A DNA stretch of 64,000 nt from Marvania coccoides. Taxonomy: Eukaryota; Chlorophyta; Trebouxiophyceae; Chlorellales; Chlorellaceae. The DNA is taken from positions 248,001 through 312,000 of the forward strand of contig OY978109.1 of NCBI GenBank assembly GCA_963854735.1, in the 5' to 3' direction. The position numbers and the translations under genes were made by a program. How positions within the stretch are numbered: position 1 is the stretch's first letter; each line of letters opens with the position of its first letter. This document shows positions 1-10,846 of this stretch, one piece after another. The notes under the pieces are model-generated. The model saw only the letters and a list, made by a program, of their open reading frames with translations, did no database searches and was not told where the DNA came from.

Positions 1-346
1 CTGCAGGCCCTGTGGGAACCGCTTTAAGAAAGCTCTCTGCAGGGTCTTCACGCGCCAGCACCGCCTGCGCCATTCGGTAGCCTCGGTTGCGCAGGGAGCC
101 CTCTTTTGCGCGCTCCAGCTTGTCCCATTCGGCACCCAGCCGCTGCTTGAATTTATGCATCAGCTGCCCCCCCAACGCCGCGAATTTCTCCTCCAGCGTG
201 GGGCCTTGCTGCCACCACGGCGTGGTGAGTGCGCTGCGAGCGGCTGCTGCTGCGCTGGCCGCTGCTGGAAGGGCGGAGGATGGGGCGGCGGCCCACAGCC
301 AGTAGCGGCGGAAGATGGGCACCACCAGCGCTTTGGCCTTGGACAT
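1..346 (-). CDS. Mitochondrial K+/H+ exchange-related (MKHE-like) protein, 5' part
   Basis: The first 115 codons of a minus-strand gene are open from an ATG at 346 to the left edge, where the window cuts it. The N-terminus is short and hydrophobic with a double Arg-Arg-Tyr-Trp, then Ala-rich. It is followed by a charged helical stretch with GPTLEEKFAALGGQL, RLGAEWDKLERAKEG and YRMAQAVLAREDPAESFLK. This order (membrane start, Trp-containing charged helix, then a motif ending in an E-x-F-L-K-x-[IV]-P core) resembles the mitochondrial K+/H+ exchange-related family (yeast YDL183C type), whose members sit in the inner membrane and affect ion homeostasis. The assignment is from memory of the family pattern, not from a search. 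No splice site is needed within the visible part. It could instead be another mitochondrial membrane protein. Confidence 0.5.
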   Translation of the reverse strand, partial: MSKAKALVVPIFRRYWLWAAAPSSALPAAASAAAAARSALTTPWWQQGPTLEEKFAALGGQLMHKFKQRLGAEWDKLERAKEGSLRNRGYRMAQAVLAREDPAESFLKAVPTGPA

Positions 347-766
347 CGTGCGGCTGGCGGCCTGATGGGAGTGTCTTAGGTGGTCATGCGGTCGAAAACG
401 CGGCTAACACTCACGAACGAGTTTAATTTGACATTTTATTGACCGGAAATTCATTGAGAGAGGCAATGTGCACAGGTGCTGGCCTTCATGGGTCTTCAGT
501 ATAAGCTGATTTTTATTGATCGATGGAGTATATGAGGTGAAAAAGGGCTTTGAGAAGAATTTGTATTTGATTTTTTTTTCAGCTGTCGACTGAACTGATT
601 GCATCCATTTTTCTGCATTTTTATAGGGTGATAAATATCATCAAGGACATGCCACGGAGGAGCTGAGTTGCAAGACTTCTAGTGAACATTTTTTCGTTGC
701 ATGTATGAAGCTGCCACCGACGGGGGCAGTGCCCCATCGTACAACTCAATGTCCACATGTTTTTCA
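347..766. other. Intergenic, no gene seen
   Basis: AT-rich spacer between the start of the MKHE-like gene and the end of the broken ankyrin gene. It presumably holds the promoter of the former. Short ORFs here have no recognisable features. Confidence 0.5.
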
Positions 767-1368
767 TCAATCCAAAAGAGCCGCGCCTAGAATATTGATC
801 CGCAGTGCCTCTGGCAGACCAGGCTGCACGCGCAGCGCAGCGCAGCACAGCACAGCCCGCACCCTCAGCTTCACCTCCTCCAGCCGGACAAACAGCTGCG
901 CAAGGTCTTTCTCCGGGCTCCGCAGCCACACCACGAACAGCGCCACCTCAATCCCACGGCAAGGCGTCGAAAAAAAGTACAATTTGCGAAAGTCAGCCAC
1001 TGACAGCAGCGGAAAGTTTAGGAGCTTCTGAGAGTAGACTAGCTCAGAGGTAGGCCCCTTCATCTCTCCGCCCGCCTCTAAATGGCGCTGACGACCTCCC
1101 TGTGTCCTTCGGCCGCTGATTCAAATAGCGGGCCTCCCAGCATTTTGCCGCCTGCAGCATTCAGGTCTGCCTGGCATTCGATGGGAATTTTCACCGCAGG
1201 AACGTATCCTAAAGAAGCAGCGAGCCCCAAAGGGATGCATCCGCTGGATAACTTAATATCTAGGTCGATTTTCTTCTCCACCTGTGCTTTGCCAGCACTG
1301 CCACCACTCAAATTTTCTTCCACCGAATAGCCATGCCTTCGAAGGATCCACAATTGTTCGAACGCCAT
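767..1368 (-). pseudogene. Ankyrin-repeat gene remnant, frameshifted
   Basis: Two overlapping reading frames join into one protein if one T is added near 1068. The first frame (1368 down to 1078) carries two ankyrin-like units: IPLGLAASLGYVPAV, then GGPLFESAAEGHREVVSAI, the second continuing across the break as LEAGGEM. The second frame (1063 to 767) gives a C-terminal domain with NFPLLSVADFRKL, EKDLAQLFVRLEEVKLRVR and a stop after ILGAALLD. The break is ATT-TAG where ATT-TTA-GAG would keep the frame. A second copy of the C-terminal domain lies at 46142-46430, so the family is real and this copy looks dead. It could be a live gene if the missing base is a sequencing error. An in-frame TAA precedes the ATG at 1368, so any 5' part would be in another exon. 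Confidence 0.6.
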
Positions 1369-1848
1369 CCATTAAGTAGTAGATTTAGTTTACACCTCGT
1401 GGTTCCCCAGGATTTTTCCGCGGGTGCTTCTCGGAAATAGTCAAATAGCCTGCAGCGGTGTATCACTCACCATACAAGAATGGCAGCTGCATGCACACAT
1501 CTCACAGTACCGTTTACCATTCCAATAAGCTTGCATTAAATGTGAATGTATGAAGCGGGCGAAGCGCTCCATTTTTTGGTTTATTGGCAGGGCAGGGCGG
1601 TGCTGCGGGGCGTTGACAAATTCTGAAGCAAGGTTGGGAAGATTGATGGTGTACGCATGCCGGGGTTGGCATTATAATTGCCAGTACCAGGCCAATCGCG
1701 GGCCTCGAATGATTTCAAGGCGGCCGAGTGCTTCCCATTTCAGGTTAAGGTTACCATAACACGTCTCCCCCCAATAATGTAAATCGGCAATCGGCAATCG
1801 GCAATATTTTTTTGTTTAATTTTAGTTCTGAAAGTCGACAGATCAACG
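1369..1848. other. Intergenic, no gene seen
   Basis: About 480 bp with no supported coding segment. It should include the promoter and 5' UTR of the SAM-tetraspan gene. A short direct triplication of cggcaat lies just before 1806. Confidence 0.5.
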
Positions 1849-3517
1849 ATGGGGTTCTTCGTTGGCAATATATTCATGTGGCAGCCTGCCGAGGTGTGCA
1901 AATTTTTCGAATCTCTCTCGGTCTCCGGCCTGGCAGGGACGGTCATCGAGAAGGGTGGTACGTCTCCACAATCCATCTAGCATTCTGATCACCCGCTATC
2001 GCGGGGCCCCGTCCCCCGGCCTGGCAACACGCCTTTGACAAATCCATCCCGAACATCTTTGCCTTATTTTATTCCTCCTATCAACCCGTGTGTGCCCCCC
2101 ATTTCCCCTCCTGCAGTCACCGGGCCACAGCTTCTATCCATGACCCCGGAGGAGATGCAGCAGCAGCTGGGGGCCACGCCCGAGCAGGCCCAAAGGATTC
2201 ACGCCGAGCTCAACAGAGATACTACGTCAGATCTCCCTCCCCCGGGAACCCACTCCCGGCGAGCTTCACGGGGGTCCTTGGGGGGCCACTCCGGCATCAG
2301 TTTCAGCTCCAAGGACAACCATGCCGCCCCCTCTCCTCAACTTTCCGGCGCATTTTCGCCGCAGCCGGCAGGCGTGATTGGCTACTCCCCCCGGCCCTCC
2401 CCGCAGTCCTCTCTGGGCGCGTTTGAAGCGGCAAACATGAACGCCTATGGCGCGGCCACCGCAGGCACCATGGCTTTTACAGTTCCAGAGGGGAGGCCTT
2501 ATGAAATTCCAGATCACGCGGGGTTGATTTATAACACCCCCAGGGGGCAGCACCCGCCGCCCGCCTACGCCCCAATGGCGAACCACGACTCGTTGCGGTA
2601 CGCACACTCCCAGTCCATGCCGTACGGCGCTGGCGCTGCCGGTGCTGTGCCTGCTGCGATGGCGTCAGCGGCACCGAGAAAAGACGACCACACGCGAGTG
2701 ACGCGGCGGTTCTTCTGGGCTTTTTTTATTTTCTATATGCTGCTGGTAAGTAATTATGTGCATTTGGGTGATATTTGTAGTAATCAAATCAAAAGCTGGG
2801 GATTTTTTCTCCGTTTCTTTTATTTTTTTCCAACTCGGCTTTTTGTTCCATTTTACGTATTTTTCCTTGCAGATTATGGTGGCAGGGGCCGATCTGGGCC
2901 TTTCAATCTACCTGAACGGCAACCCTCGCGAGTTTGTGCCCTCGTACCTAGGCGAACTGAGCGGTGCTTACTTTGATGCATTTGCCCCGCACGTCTGCGA
3001 ATGGAACTCCGTGTGGTGCGCGTTGTTCTTCGCGGCGCAGGGCTACACCATCGGCGCTGCCATTTTCTTCATCATCCTGCAGGCAAGACATCATTTTTCT
3101 ATTTCATGACAACTTGAGAAGAAAAAAATCACCGTTTTCAATATCCATCAATGGCATTTCATCCCGAACTGCTATAATTTAGAATCTGTGAAAGGAATTG
3201 CATGGTTTTAACGTCCTCATTTTTTCCCGACTTTTCCCACCCTGCAGACCACAGTCTGCAGAAACGGCTCTCTGGGCGCAGCCAAGTGGATCACCAGCAT
3301 GTCTCTGCTCGTGGCCGGCGTAGGGCTTGGGATGTACGGCGCACCGACAGGCTACTGGACCTACGCCATCATCACGTTCTACGACTTTTCGATGCTGTCG
3401 GCAATGGCAGCAGCCGCCATTGCGCTGGAGTGGTTTGCCTGCCTGCTGTGGATCTGTGTGCTACTGTTTACGGCCGTGCAGCTGCCGCTGCTATGCAGCC
3501 GACGGTACTCGAAGTAG
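1849..3517 (+). CDS. SAM-domain four-transmembrane protein
   Basis: Four exons: 1849-1957, 2117-2745, 2873-3082, 3248-3517 (405 aa). The SAM domain spans residues about 8-67 and is split by intron 1. It starts with MWQPAEVCKFFESL and continues with VTGPQLLSMTPEEM and LGATPEQAQRIHAEL, the usual W..eeV..fl / iTG..Ll.m / lG pattern of a protein-interaction SAM fold. A Ser/Pro/Gly/Ala-rich linker (about 70-225) follows. The C-terminal third has four hydrophobic segments, near residues 233-258, 290-315, 322-345 and 365-398, in a MARVEL/CASP-like tetraspan layout with a short Cys-containing loop before segment 2. Intron 3 begins with GC, not GT (CTGCAG then GCAAGA); no GT occurs before the in-frame stop. 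Function is unknown; a plasma-membrane scaffold that self-associates through SAM is a guess. It is convergent with the helicase gene. Confidence 0.8.
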
Positions 3518-4099
3518 TTTTCCTTTTTTCGACTAGCCTATTTCCGAAAAGCATGCAAAGAAGCTTATTAGCCTAGTGACATTATTTATTTAATTAACTG
3601 TTTATTAAACCCCCCCCCTGCCCCTTTCCCTTTTCGAATAGAAAGAACCCAATCCTTTACCAACCTTCCTTCAGTTCATTGATACGATGAATTTACTTAC
3701 ACCCTTCATACCCCCCTTTGATTTTTTTAACTTGCACTTCTTATTTTGCTTTGCGTTTTCATCACACGATTCTTCTTCGCTTTTATGTTATTGAGATATG
3801 AAAGAAAAAAAACGAATTGACTAGTTTCGCTCAGCAGCACTAGTGGGGCAGCCCAGAGCACTTCACTCTCTCTTAAGAAAGCTTTGCCACCCCTGTTCAT
3901 TGTTGTCATGCCACTGCTTGCTTGTTTTCCCTAAGACCTTGTGCAAAAACATCTTACGTATAGACAGATTTTGACGCTTTCCATTGTTGTTACATAAAAT
4001 AAAACTCGTGTAGGGATATTTTATTTGCGAGCGTGTTTAATTCAGCCAATTTTAATCAAATCGTGACCGCTGACATTCATTCACAGCTTACGAAAGCCT
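3518..4099. other. 3' intergenic between convergent genes
   Basis: AT-rich 582 bp holding the 3' UTRs of the SAM-tetraspan gene (+) and the helicase gene (-). No ORF here is supported. Confidence 0.5.
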
Positions 4100-7000
4100 T
4101 CATGCTTTCTTTCCTTGGCGCTCCTTTGCCAGCTTCTTTCGCAGCCGCCCAGGCAGCGACCCTCTGCTCTTCAACCGCTGTGCCAGAGGCGGGGGCTTTG
4201 AGCCCCGCTCCTCCTGCTCCGCGTCCTCCTCTTCGTCTGAAGATGACCACGGTGGCTGCTCCTCCTGCTGTCGCTTGAGCTTCTTCAGCTTGCCAGGCAG
4301 CAGAGGCGGCTGCTTCGCCTTCTCCTTCTTCATCTCCTCCTCGCCCCTCGGGGCACTTTTCTTCTTTCCTGTGGCAGCGGCAGCCGCTGCCACGCCGCCA
4401 ATGGGCATCCGCGACGGCGCTTTCCCCTTTCTTCCGGCGGGAGTAGCTGCAGCTGCGGAGGGCTTCAGCAGCGGGCGATCTAGGTAATACCCAACACCCA
4501 TCCTGCCATTTTTGAAGCAATACCCTGCCTTGGCGCCAGCGAACCGCTTTGAGGCAATAAATGCCTCCTCCTTTCGAGGGGATGCCGCCGCCGCTAATAT
4601 TTTCACCTCTTTCGGCGCCGCTGCAGCGCCGGCATCTGCGTCCTCTGCCGTCGCCGGTGTCTCCCGCTTCTTCTTCACTTTTTTAGGCTTCATATCGAGC
4701 TCTCTCAGCACATCGTTGGTGGCTGGCCGCTGCTGCTGCTGCGTCCTCTCCTCCCCGCCCCCCTCTTCCTCCCCTTTTTCCCGAACCTCCCCAGCATCGC
4801 CCACAGCCGGCTGGGCTTTCTTCAGCCCCAGCTTCTCCGCAGCTACCCGGTATGCCTCCTCCAGCTGCACCAGGTTGGGGTCCACCGCCTGGTCGTGCGC
4901 CCGCAGGAGCTGCAGCAGCGGCCCCGCCAGCGGCGCCATTTCACGCGTCAAAAAAGAAAACGCGTGGCCGCTCTCCGACAGCCGCCCGGTGCGCCCCGCC
5001 CGGTGCACGTACGTCTCCAAGCTGCCCGGGAAATCGTAGTTCACGATGTACGGCAGCCGTTTAATGTCCAGTCCCCGGGCTGCCACATCAGACGCCACTA
5101 AAATTTGAACTTTTCCCGACTTGAAGTCGCCCACTGCTGCGTCACGCTCCGCCTGCGTCCGCTCTCCGTGCAGCTGCACCGCGCGGTACCCCGCGGTGGC
5201 CACGCTCTTCCACACCGCTCGCACCGTTTTGATGCGGTTGGCAAAAATGAGGACCCTTGGGGCATGGCGCTGCCCCAACGAAGCTTCCTTCACCGCAGCC
5301 AGGTGCTTCAGCAGCTTGGCGGGCTTCTTGTGCGCCGCACAGACCTGCACCACCTGCACCACGGTGGGGCTCACCGCCAGGCCCGCAGACGGGCCGGCAT
5401 TGCCAGTGGCACCGGCGGTTGTGCCGGCAGCGGTGGGCGCTGTATCAGCAGCGCCACCAGGGGCTTGGTGTCCTTGGGAGGTGATGGCGACGCGGTGGGG
5501 GCTTTGCAGCCACGCGGCAGCCACAGCACGCACAGCAGGGGGCATGGTGGCGGTGAAAAGGCCGACTTGGGGGCGGGAGCGGGGCTGCGAGGGTTTTGAG
5601 GGATTAGAGTCCTGGGAAGAGGGGGCGAAGAGGAGCGACTGCACGCGCTCGACCTGCGGGGCAAAGCCTCTGCCCAACATCATGTCTGCTTCGTCCAGAA
5701 CAACGTAGTCGACGCAATCTGCGACAAAGAAAGAGAAAAATGAAGTGAGGGGTAGAAAATCGACTTAGTACTGAATCTATGTGGAAACAAGACAGAAAAT
5801 ACAATGAAATCCGTGGCGCTTTGTAAACAAAAAAGAACACTGTGTATCTCCCAAGCCTCGGATTCGGGAAAATAGTTTGTGATTCACTGCAGTCAGGGCT
5901 GCAAAACGCAGCCACTGACGAGTCGCTCAAGAATTATAAGTTTGTAACTTGGGTGTCCTCATCGGCAGCAGCAGGGAGCTGTATCAGATATGAGAGCGAA
6001 TGCACGAGAACAACCAAACGGAATTTTTAGGGGTTGACTAATAACTGTTGTGGATAATAGGGTTTAGTTCATAATGCATAAATGGCGATACGTTAAGTTT
6101 AGAGGACCTCAGTACCACAGCCAAGTTTTTCAGCAATCTTTGGGTATCTAGCCCAAGCTCAGAAACTGTGAAAGCGAATATGGAATTCGTCACTGGTCCC
6201 AAAAAGTGTCATTTTTTCCCTTCTGTAGCCCAAAGAAATTACAACTAAACCAACCACCACGACCTGACCAAAAACGCTGTAAACAGTTTTCTAAATAAAG
6301 AAATTACCAAAATAGCATTTATAGAAACTCACCCAGCGTGATGTGGCCGTCTTCCAGGTGGTCCAGCAGCCTGCCCGGCGTGGCAATTACCACCGGCGGG
6401 CGCTTCCCCAGCGCCTTTGCCTGCGGCTCTTTCGCCAGACCGCCCACAAGGCAGGCCGCCGCCGGCGCACCGCAGCGGCGCCGGAGCAGGCGCCACACAC
6501 CCTCCACCTGCTGCGCCAGCTCCCTGGTCGGCAGCAAAATTAACGCTTTCGGTGTGCACGGAGTGCTGCTGCTGCTGCGCTTGCTGGGCGTCTTCCTTCC
6601 ACCTTCGGTTGCTTCATTCTCTTCGGCATCTGCTGCCAGTTTGGCGACGCAAGGCAGCAGGTAGGCCAGCGTTTTGCCGGAGCCAGGCTCTGCCACCGCC
6701 TCCACGTCTCGGCCTGCCACCAGCTGCGGCCAGCACGCGGCCTGCACCGGCATGGGCGCCGCCAGGCCTTGCGCGCTCAAAAAGGCTTGGAAAACGTCGG
6801 GCAGGGCGCTGAGGTCGCCCGAGGCAGCGGCAGGATTCGATTTCTTGCTGCGGGCGGAGGGATCCAAAAGCTGCACCTGCGTGGACAGCTTGGGTCGCTT
6901 GGCTTGATGCTTGGGTGGAATGCCGTCTTCAGAGGGCTGCTCCTCGACCTCCTCCTCGCGGGACCTCTTCCTCTTCTTGGCTTCCTCTAAAGCGGCAGAA

Positions 7001-7350
7001 GGAGCCTTGCGAGCTGCTGGTGGCTGCTTCTGTCGCATGCCGCCATCTTCGGCGTCGCTGTCAACTTCTAGGTCAGGCACACCGAAGCAGGGACCTGCAG
7101 GCAGTGAAAAAATGGGAGCAAAGGTAGGCATGCTGAGATTTTGTGACGTGGAAAACACATGCATGCATATTGTTTCCCGGCTCGAATGGATGGCAAATGT
7201 GTCAGCATTGTTGAAAAACGCGCACACACCTCTGCACAGCCTGCGGGGCTGGTTCTTTTTCTTGCGAACGCGCACAGGGCCCGCATTCGCCTTACCAAGC
7301 GACCTGCGATTGGACTTTGCTTGTTTTCGAGCGTCGTAATCCGATCCCAT
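4100..7350 (-). CDS. DEAD-box ATP-dependent RNA helicase, probably nucleolar
   Basis: Three exons on the minus strand: 7350-7230, 7094-6333, 5718-4100 (833 aa). All DEAD-box motifs are present: a Q-motif region, motif I AEPGSGKT (residues about 175-182), Ia PTRELAQQV, Ib TPGRLLDHL, DEAD (303-306, just after intron 2), TAT in place of SAT (about 350), IV LIFANR, V VASDVAARGLDI (about 498-509) and VI HRAGRTGR (about 533-540). Long basic and acidic low-complexity tails (KKRKRSREEE near the N-terminus, many KK/EEE runs at the C-terminus) are typical of ribosome-biogenesis helicases. The RecA-like cores are separated by a Pro/Ser/Gly-rich insert. I cannot place it in a DBP/DDX subfamily. Start chosen at the ATG at 7350 because an in-frame TTG lies just upstream and the first intron then fits. 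It is head-to-head with the coiled-coil gene, 370 bp apart. Confidence 0.92.
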
Positions 7351-7719
7351 CTTCAATTCATTTGCACATTGAGCCGCCGGCTGAAAAAATAGTGAAGTGA
7401 ATGTGAAGATTGGTGTACAAGATAATGGCGTGGGGAGCTCGCCTGGGCTCTGTCAACCCTTAATAGTGATGAATTACACTGTTTTTTTCAACAGCCACGA
7501 AAAAAAAGCGATGGCAAACGACGAGGAAGAAAGGTTTCAATCCTTTGAATTTGAATTTTTCGTTTATGCGTCACTCCCTTTATTTCAAAAGGCGATAGCA
7601 TATTTACTTTACAGACGCTTGACAACATCACTGCTGCGAGCGCAGGCTTCAACCCGCGTGGTGTTTCCCCGTTTCAAATTTCAACTTATATTTTCGCGGC
7701 TGCAAAACGCACGACAACG

Positions 7720-9084
7720 ATGCCCAAGCCGCGGTCCCCCATGGCTGACTTCGACGACTTGGCCAAGTCCCTGCAGTCGCGGCTGGACAGCTGGTCCAAG
7801 TCTTCCAACGTCGCCCGCGATGATGCCGAGCGAGCTCGATCCCGCGCCGAGGCCGAGCGCAGCTCCGCCCAGGAGGCCCGCGACGCGGCGCTGCTGCAGC
7901 TGGTGCAGGAGACCGCGCGCCGCGTGGAGGCCGAGGAGGTCGCCCTGACGGCAGAGAGCGAGCGCACAGCCCTGGAAGAGGCGCTCTCCACCGAGCGCAC
8001 AGCCGTGGTGCAGCTGCAGTCCGCGCTGGCCAACGCCCAGTCCACCGCCGCGGCGGACCGCGAGGCGCTGCAGCTGGCGGACGCAGAGCGCCGCTCCCTG
8101 CGCCGCGACCTGGACGCCGCCGCCAAAGATCTGGTGGCCATGCGCCAGAAATCCGAGAAGCTGGCGGGCGCGGCCGACGACGCGCGGCGCCAGCTGGACG
8201 CCACCCGCGGGGAGCTCGCGGGCGCACGGGAGGAGGCGCGCAAGGCGCTGGCGCGCGCCGCCGATGGCGACCGCAAGGCGGCGGCGCTGGCCGAAGAGGC
8301 CCGCCGCTCCGTGGAGAAGCTGCGCAGCGGGGTGCTGCTGCAGGAGGGGCTGCGCGCCAAGGCCGAGATCGGCATGGAGGAGGCGGCCAAGGAGCTCAGC
8401 GCTGCGCAGGACGCTGCCGACGCGGTCTCCGTGGAGCGCCGCCTGCTGCAGGACAGGCTGGAGGGGCTGATGGAGGAGCGCAACGAGGTGATGGCGGTGA
8501 ACTCCCGCCTGGAAGCTGCCGTGGAGGACCTCTCCCGCCGCCTGTCCAGCAAGGAATCTGCCGCCGACTCGGACCTGGCGGCCACTGCCGCCGCGCTGCA
8601 GGTGCGGGCCGAGGAGCTGTCGATTCAGGCGGAAGAGGCGCGCACGGAGCGCGCGCGGCTGGCGGCGGAGCTGGCGGCCCAGGCGGACAGCGTGGCGGTG
8701 CTGCAGGCGGCTGTGGAGGAGTCAGCCAAGGCCAAGCAGGAGATGCGGTCGGCGTGGCACGCCTCGGAGGACGCGCTGCACGAGATGTCGCGCGCGCGCT
8801 CCGAGGCGGAGGCCTCCAAGCACCGTATGACGGAAGCGCTGCTGCGCGAGAGAGCGGCGCGCGTGATGGCGCAGCGGGAGCTGGAGAAGCTGGCGGGCGG
8901 AGGCGACGGCGTGAAGCTGGACTCTGTGGACAAAACCAGGCTGGCGCTGTTCCACGACGAGATGGCGGCGGAGAGCAAGAGCCTGGAGCTCATTTTGGAG
9001 GCGGTTAAGGAAATGCGGAGCGCGGTCGAGGCTGGAGGAGCTGCTGCCCACCAGCCGGGGACCCCACCCGCCGTGTCCTCGTGA
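7720..9084 (+). CDS. Long coiled-coil protein
   Basis: One uninterrupted reading frame of 454 codons, ending at TGA 9082-9084. From about residue 15 to 425 it is an almost continuous coiled coil, rich in Ala, Glu, Arg and Leu with heptads (for example RRQLDATRGELAGAREEAR). Only short hinges break it. The GC content is very high, so antisense frames are also open; this strand is chosen because of the heptad pattern and ordinary start context. There is no recognisable enzyme domain. In the same frame immediately after the TGA lies a strong single transmembrane segment (see 9085-9195), so the intended product may be a tail-anchored coiled coil of the tether or golgin kind. It is divergent from the helicase gene. 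Confidence 0.8.
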   Translation: MPKPRSPMADFDDLAKSLQSRLDSWSKSSNVARDDAERARSRAEAERSSAQEARDAALLQLVQETARRVEAEEVALTAESERTALEEALSTERTAVVQLQSALANAQSTAAADREALQLADAERRSLRRDLDAAAKDLVAMRQKSEKLAGAADDARRQLDATRGELAGAREEARKALARAADGDRKAAALAEEARRSVEKLRSGVLLQEGLRAKAEIGMEEAAKELSAAQDAADAVSVERRLLQDRLEGLMEERNEVMAVNSRLEAAVEDLSRRLSSKESAADSDLAATAAALQVRAEELSIQAEEARTERARLAAELAAQADSVAVLQAAVEESAKAKQEMRSAWHASEDALHEMSRARSEAEASKHRMTEALLRERAARVMAQRELEKLAGGGDGVKLDSVDKTRLALFHDEMAAESKSLELILEAVKEMRSAVEAGGAAAHQPGTPPAVSS

Positions 9085-9195
9085 ATGGCAGCGGCGGACG
9101 CAGCGGTGGCGGCGCTGGTCGGAGGGCTGTGCGTGGGGCTGTGGCTGGGCGCTCTCGCGCTGTTTGTGTTCGCCGTTGTGCTGCTGCTATCGTAA
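9085..9195 (+). other. In-frame transmembrane tail behind the TGA of the coiled-coil gene
   Basis: 36 codons directly after the stop, in the same frame, ending at TAA 9193-9195. They begin with ATG, then give an Ala-rich linker and a hydrophobic stretch of about 26 residues (LVGGLCVGLWLGALALFVFA and more) with no charge, ending in VVLLLS. This is a textbook C-terminal tail anchor. Possible explanations are stop readthrough, a recent nonsense mutation, a sequencing error, or an independent micro-ORF. TGA is a normal stop elsewhere in this window. Confidence 0.45.
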
Positions 9196-9859
9196 ACAGG
9201 CCTTGGCAAAGGGGTAAAAAAGGCGTATCAATGCCAGCGTGATGTGTCTACCTAGCTTTATTTCTTAGTAGTAGCAGTAGCAGTGTTTGAGAGACGAGTG
9301 CGAGTGATTTTTAGTTTGATAGGTCTTCCTTCCCGTACACCAACGACAATAGCAAGTGATGATGCATTTATTTATTTCCCCCTTTCTTTTCTTTTTTTTA
9401 AATATATTTTCCCCCAAAAATTACGGCGGTCACGTGAGCCCACACCGAGACGGTTATCTCAGAGCAGTTATGATTTGCTTTTGCTTTCTTTCTTTCCCCC
9501 TTCCTTTTCCTTTTCTTCCCTACCCTCTTGCATGCATTTATGTGTTTTGTCCTTCTGTTTGTAACAATTATCAGAAAAACGACAGGCGGAAGTAACAGCG
9601 GGGCATCAAGTATGGACCCGTCCAGCTCTCCCTCCGTAGTTCTGGCTAGCGCATGTGGCGAGCCATATCTTCTCGAGCGTTCTCAGGGATTATGTCACGC
9701 CTCCAGTCTCCATCAGAGCTGCAGACAAAAATTTGAACTTGTCTTTTCCTTTCGAACCTCCAAGGCCTCCATTTCGCTAATTTTCGCCTTCTGAAGTTGA
9801 AATTACAATTATAAAACTTCCATAACGTTCAGCACCACGCGCAAACCCACTGAATCAAA
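9196..9859. other. Intergenic, no gene seen
   Basis: 664 bp of AT-rich sequence with pyrimidine tracts between the coiled-coil gene and the cyclophilin gene. Open frames here are short and featureless. Confidence 0.5.
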
Positions 9860-10846
9860 ATGCCACCTAATTTTTCAGAAGTTCGAGTTTTCATTGATCT
9901 CTCAATAGGCGACCAGCAAGCCGGCGCACAGCAAGAGCTCGGATACGAGTTAGCCCAGAAATTCTTGGACTCTGTGAAGAGCCAGGTGAGGGCCACCCTC
10001 CCCCCAAAATGAAGTTATTTTTCAATAAACAACCCCCGCCCCATCCTTCTAATTGCCACTCCCTCACCCTCGGTCTCTCGCAGTACGGCTGGCCTGCCGC
10101 ACTGGCAGACCTGGACGACGAGGCCAAGGAGATCTTCTTGGATGCTTTCTCTTCAGACCCCTCGTGGTCATCTCAAGGAGAAGCGAGAGTTGTGCCGCCC
10201 AATGCTTTAACCACCGGAAGGCTAGAAATTAAGCTGGAGACCGCCAAATGCCCCAAAGCCGCCGAGAATTTCCGGTGTCTAGCGACTGGGGAGCGGGGGA
10301 GGGGGAAAGCGAGCGGCAAGTTGCTGCACTACAAGGGACTGAAGCTGCATCGCATTGTGAGGGATTTTGTGGCGCAGGGCGGGGACGTGGTGAAGAACGA
10401 CGGCAGCGGTGGGGACAGCATCTACGGCGGGGCGTTCAAGGTATTTAAACAGCTGTTCATAATGTTTATTATTCCTTTTTTTTTATCACTATGCCAAACT
10501 TCAATCGAAAATGTCACCCAAGTTTCAACTGTCGATTTTTGTAAACTTAAATTGTGGTTGCTCCTTTTCTCTTGTGGTGGCGATGCAGGACGAGAAGGTG
10601 GGGCTGGCGCTGAAACACGAGGCTGCAGGCGTTGTGGGGATGGCCAACTCGGGAAAAGACACGCAGAAGAGCCAATTTTACGTCACGCTAGGGCCTGCCC
10701 CGCAGTGTGATGGGAAGCACGTGGTCTTGGGACGAGTAGTTAATGAGGAGGGGCTGGAATTGCTACAGAAAGTGAATGACTTGGCAGCGAGTGACAGCGG
10801 GACGCCCAAAACTGAGGTGGTCATTGCAGACTGCGGGCAGCTGTGA
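9860..10846 (+). CDS. Cyclophilin-type peptidyl-prolyl isomerase, PPIL6-like
   Basis: Three exons: 9860-9985, 10084-10440, 10589-10846 (246 aa). Residues 1 to about 65 form an extra N-terminal region (RVFIDLSIGDQQAGAQQEL...). The cyclophilin domain follows (about 70-246), with FRCLATGERG, LHRIVRDFVAQGGD, VVGMANSGKDTQKSQFYV and CDGKHVVLGRV. The catalytic Arg (LHR), Phe and Gln of the active-site segment are kept. The second Phe of the QFF motif is Tyr, and the Trp that contacts cyclosporin A (CypA W121) is Gln, so drug binding should be weak. The extra N-terminal region plus this domain recalls animal and algal PPIL6; that subfamily call is tentative. The isomerase call is secure. It is tandem with the SnoaL-like gene. 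Confidence 0.9.

Noticed and set aside
5719..6332. Possible extra gene in the 614-bp interval inside the helicase gene
   Set aside because: Frame and phase on both sides show it is simply intron 2; it has no coding features.
7686..8585. Long antisense ORFs opposite the coiled-coil gene
   Set aside because: Caused by very high GC; they encode Ser/Ala/Arg-rich shadow sequence with no domain, while the plus strand has clean heptads.
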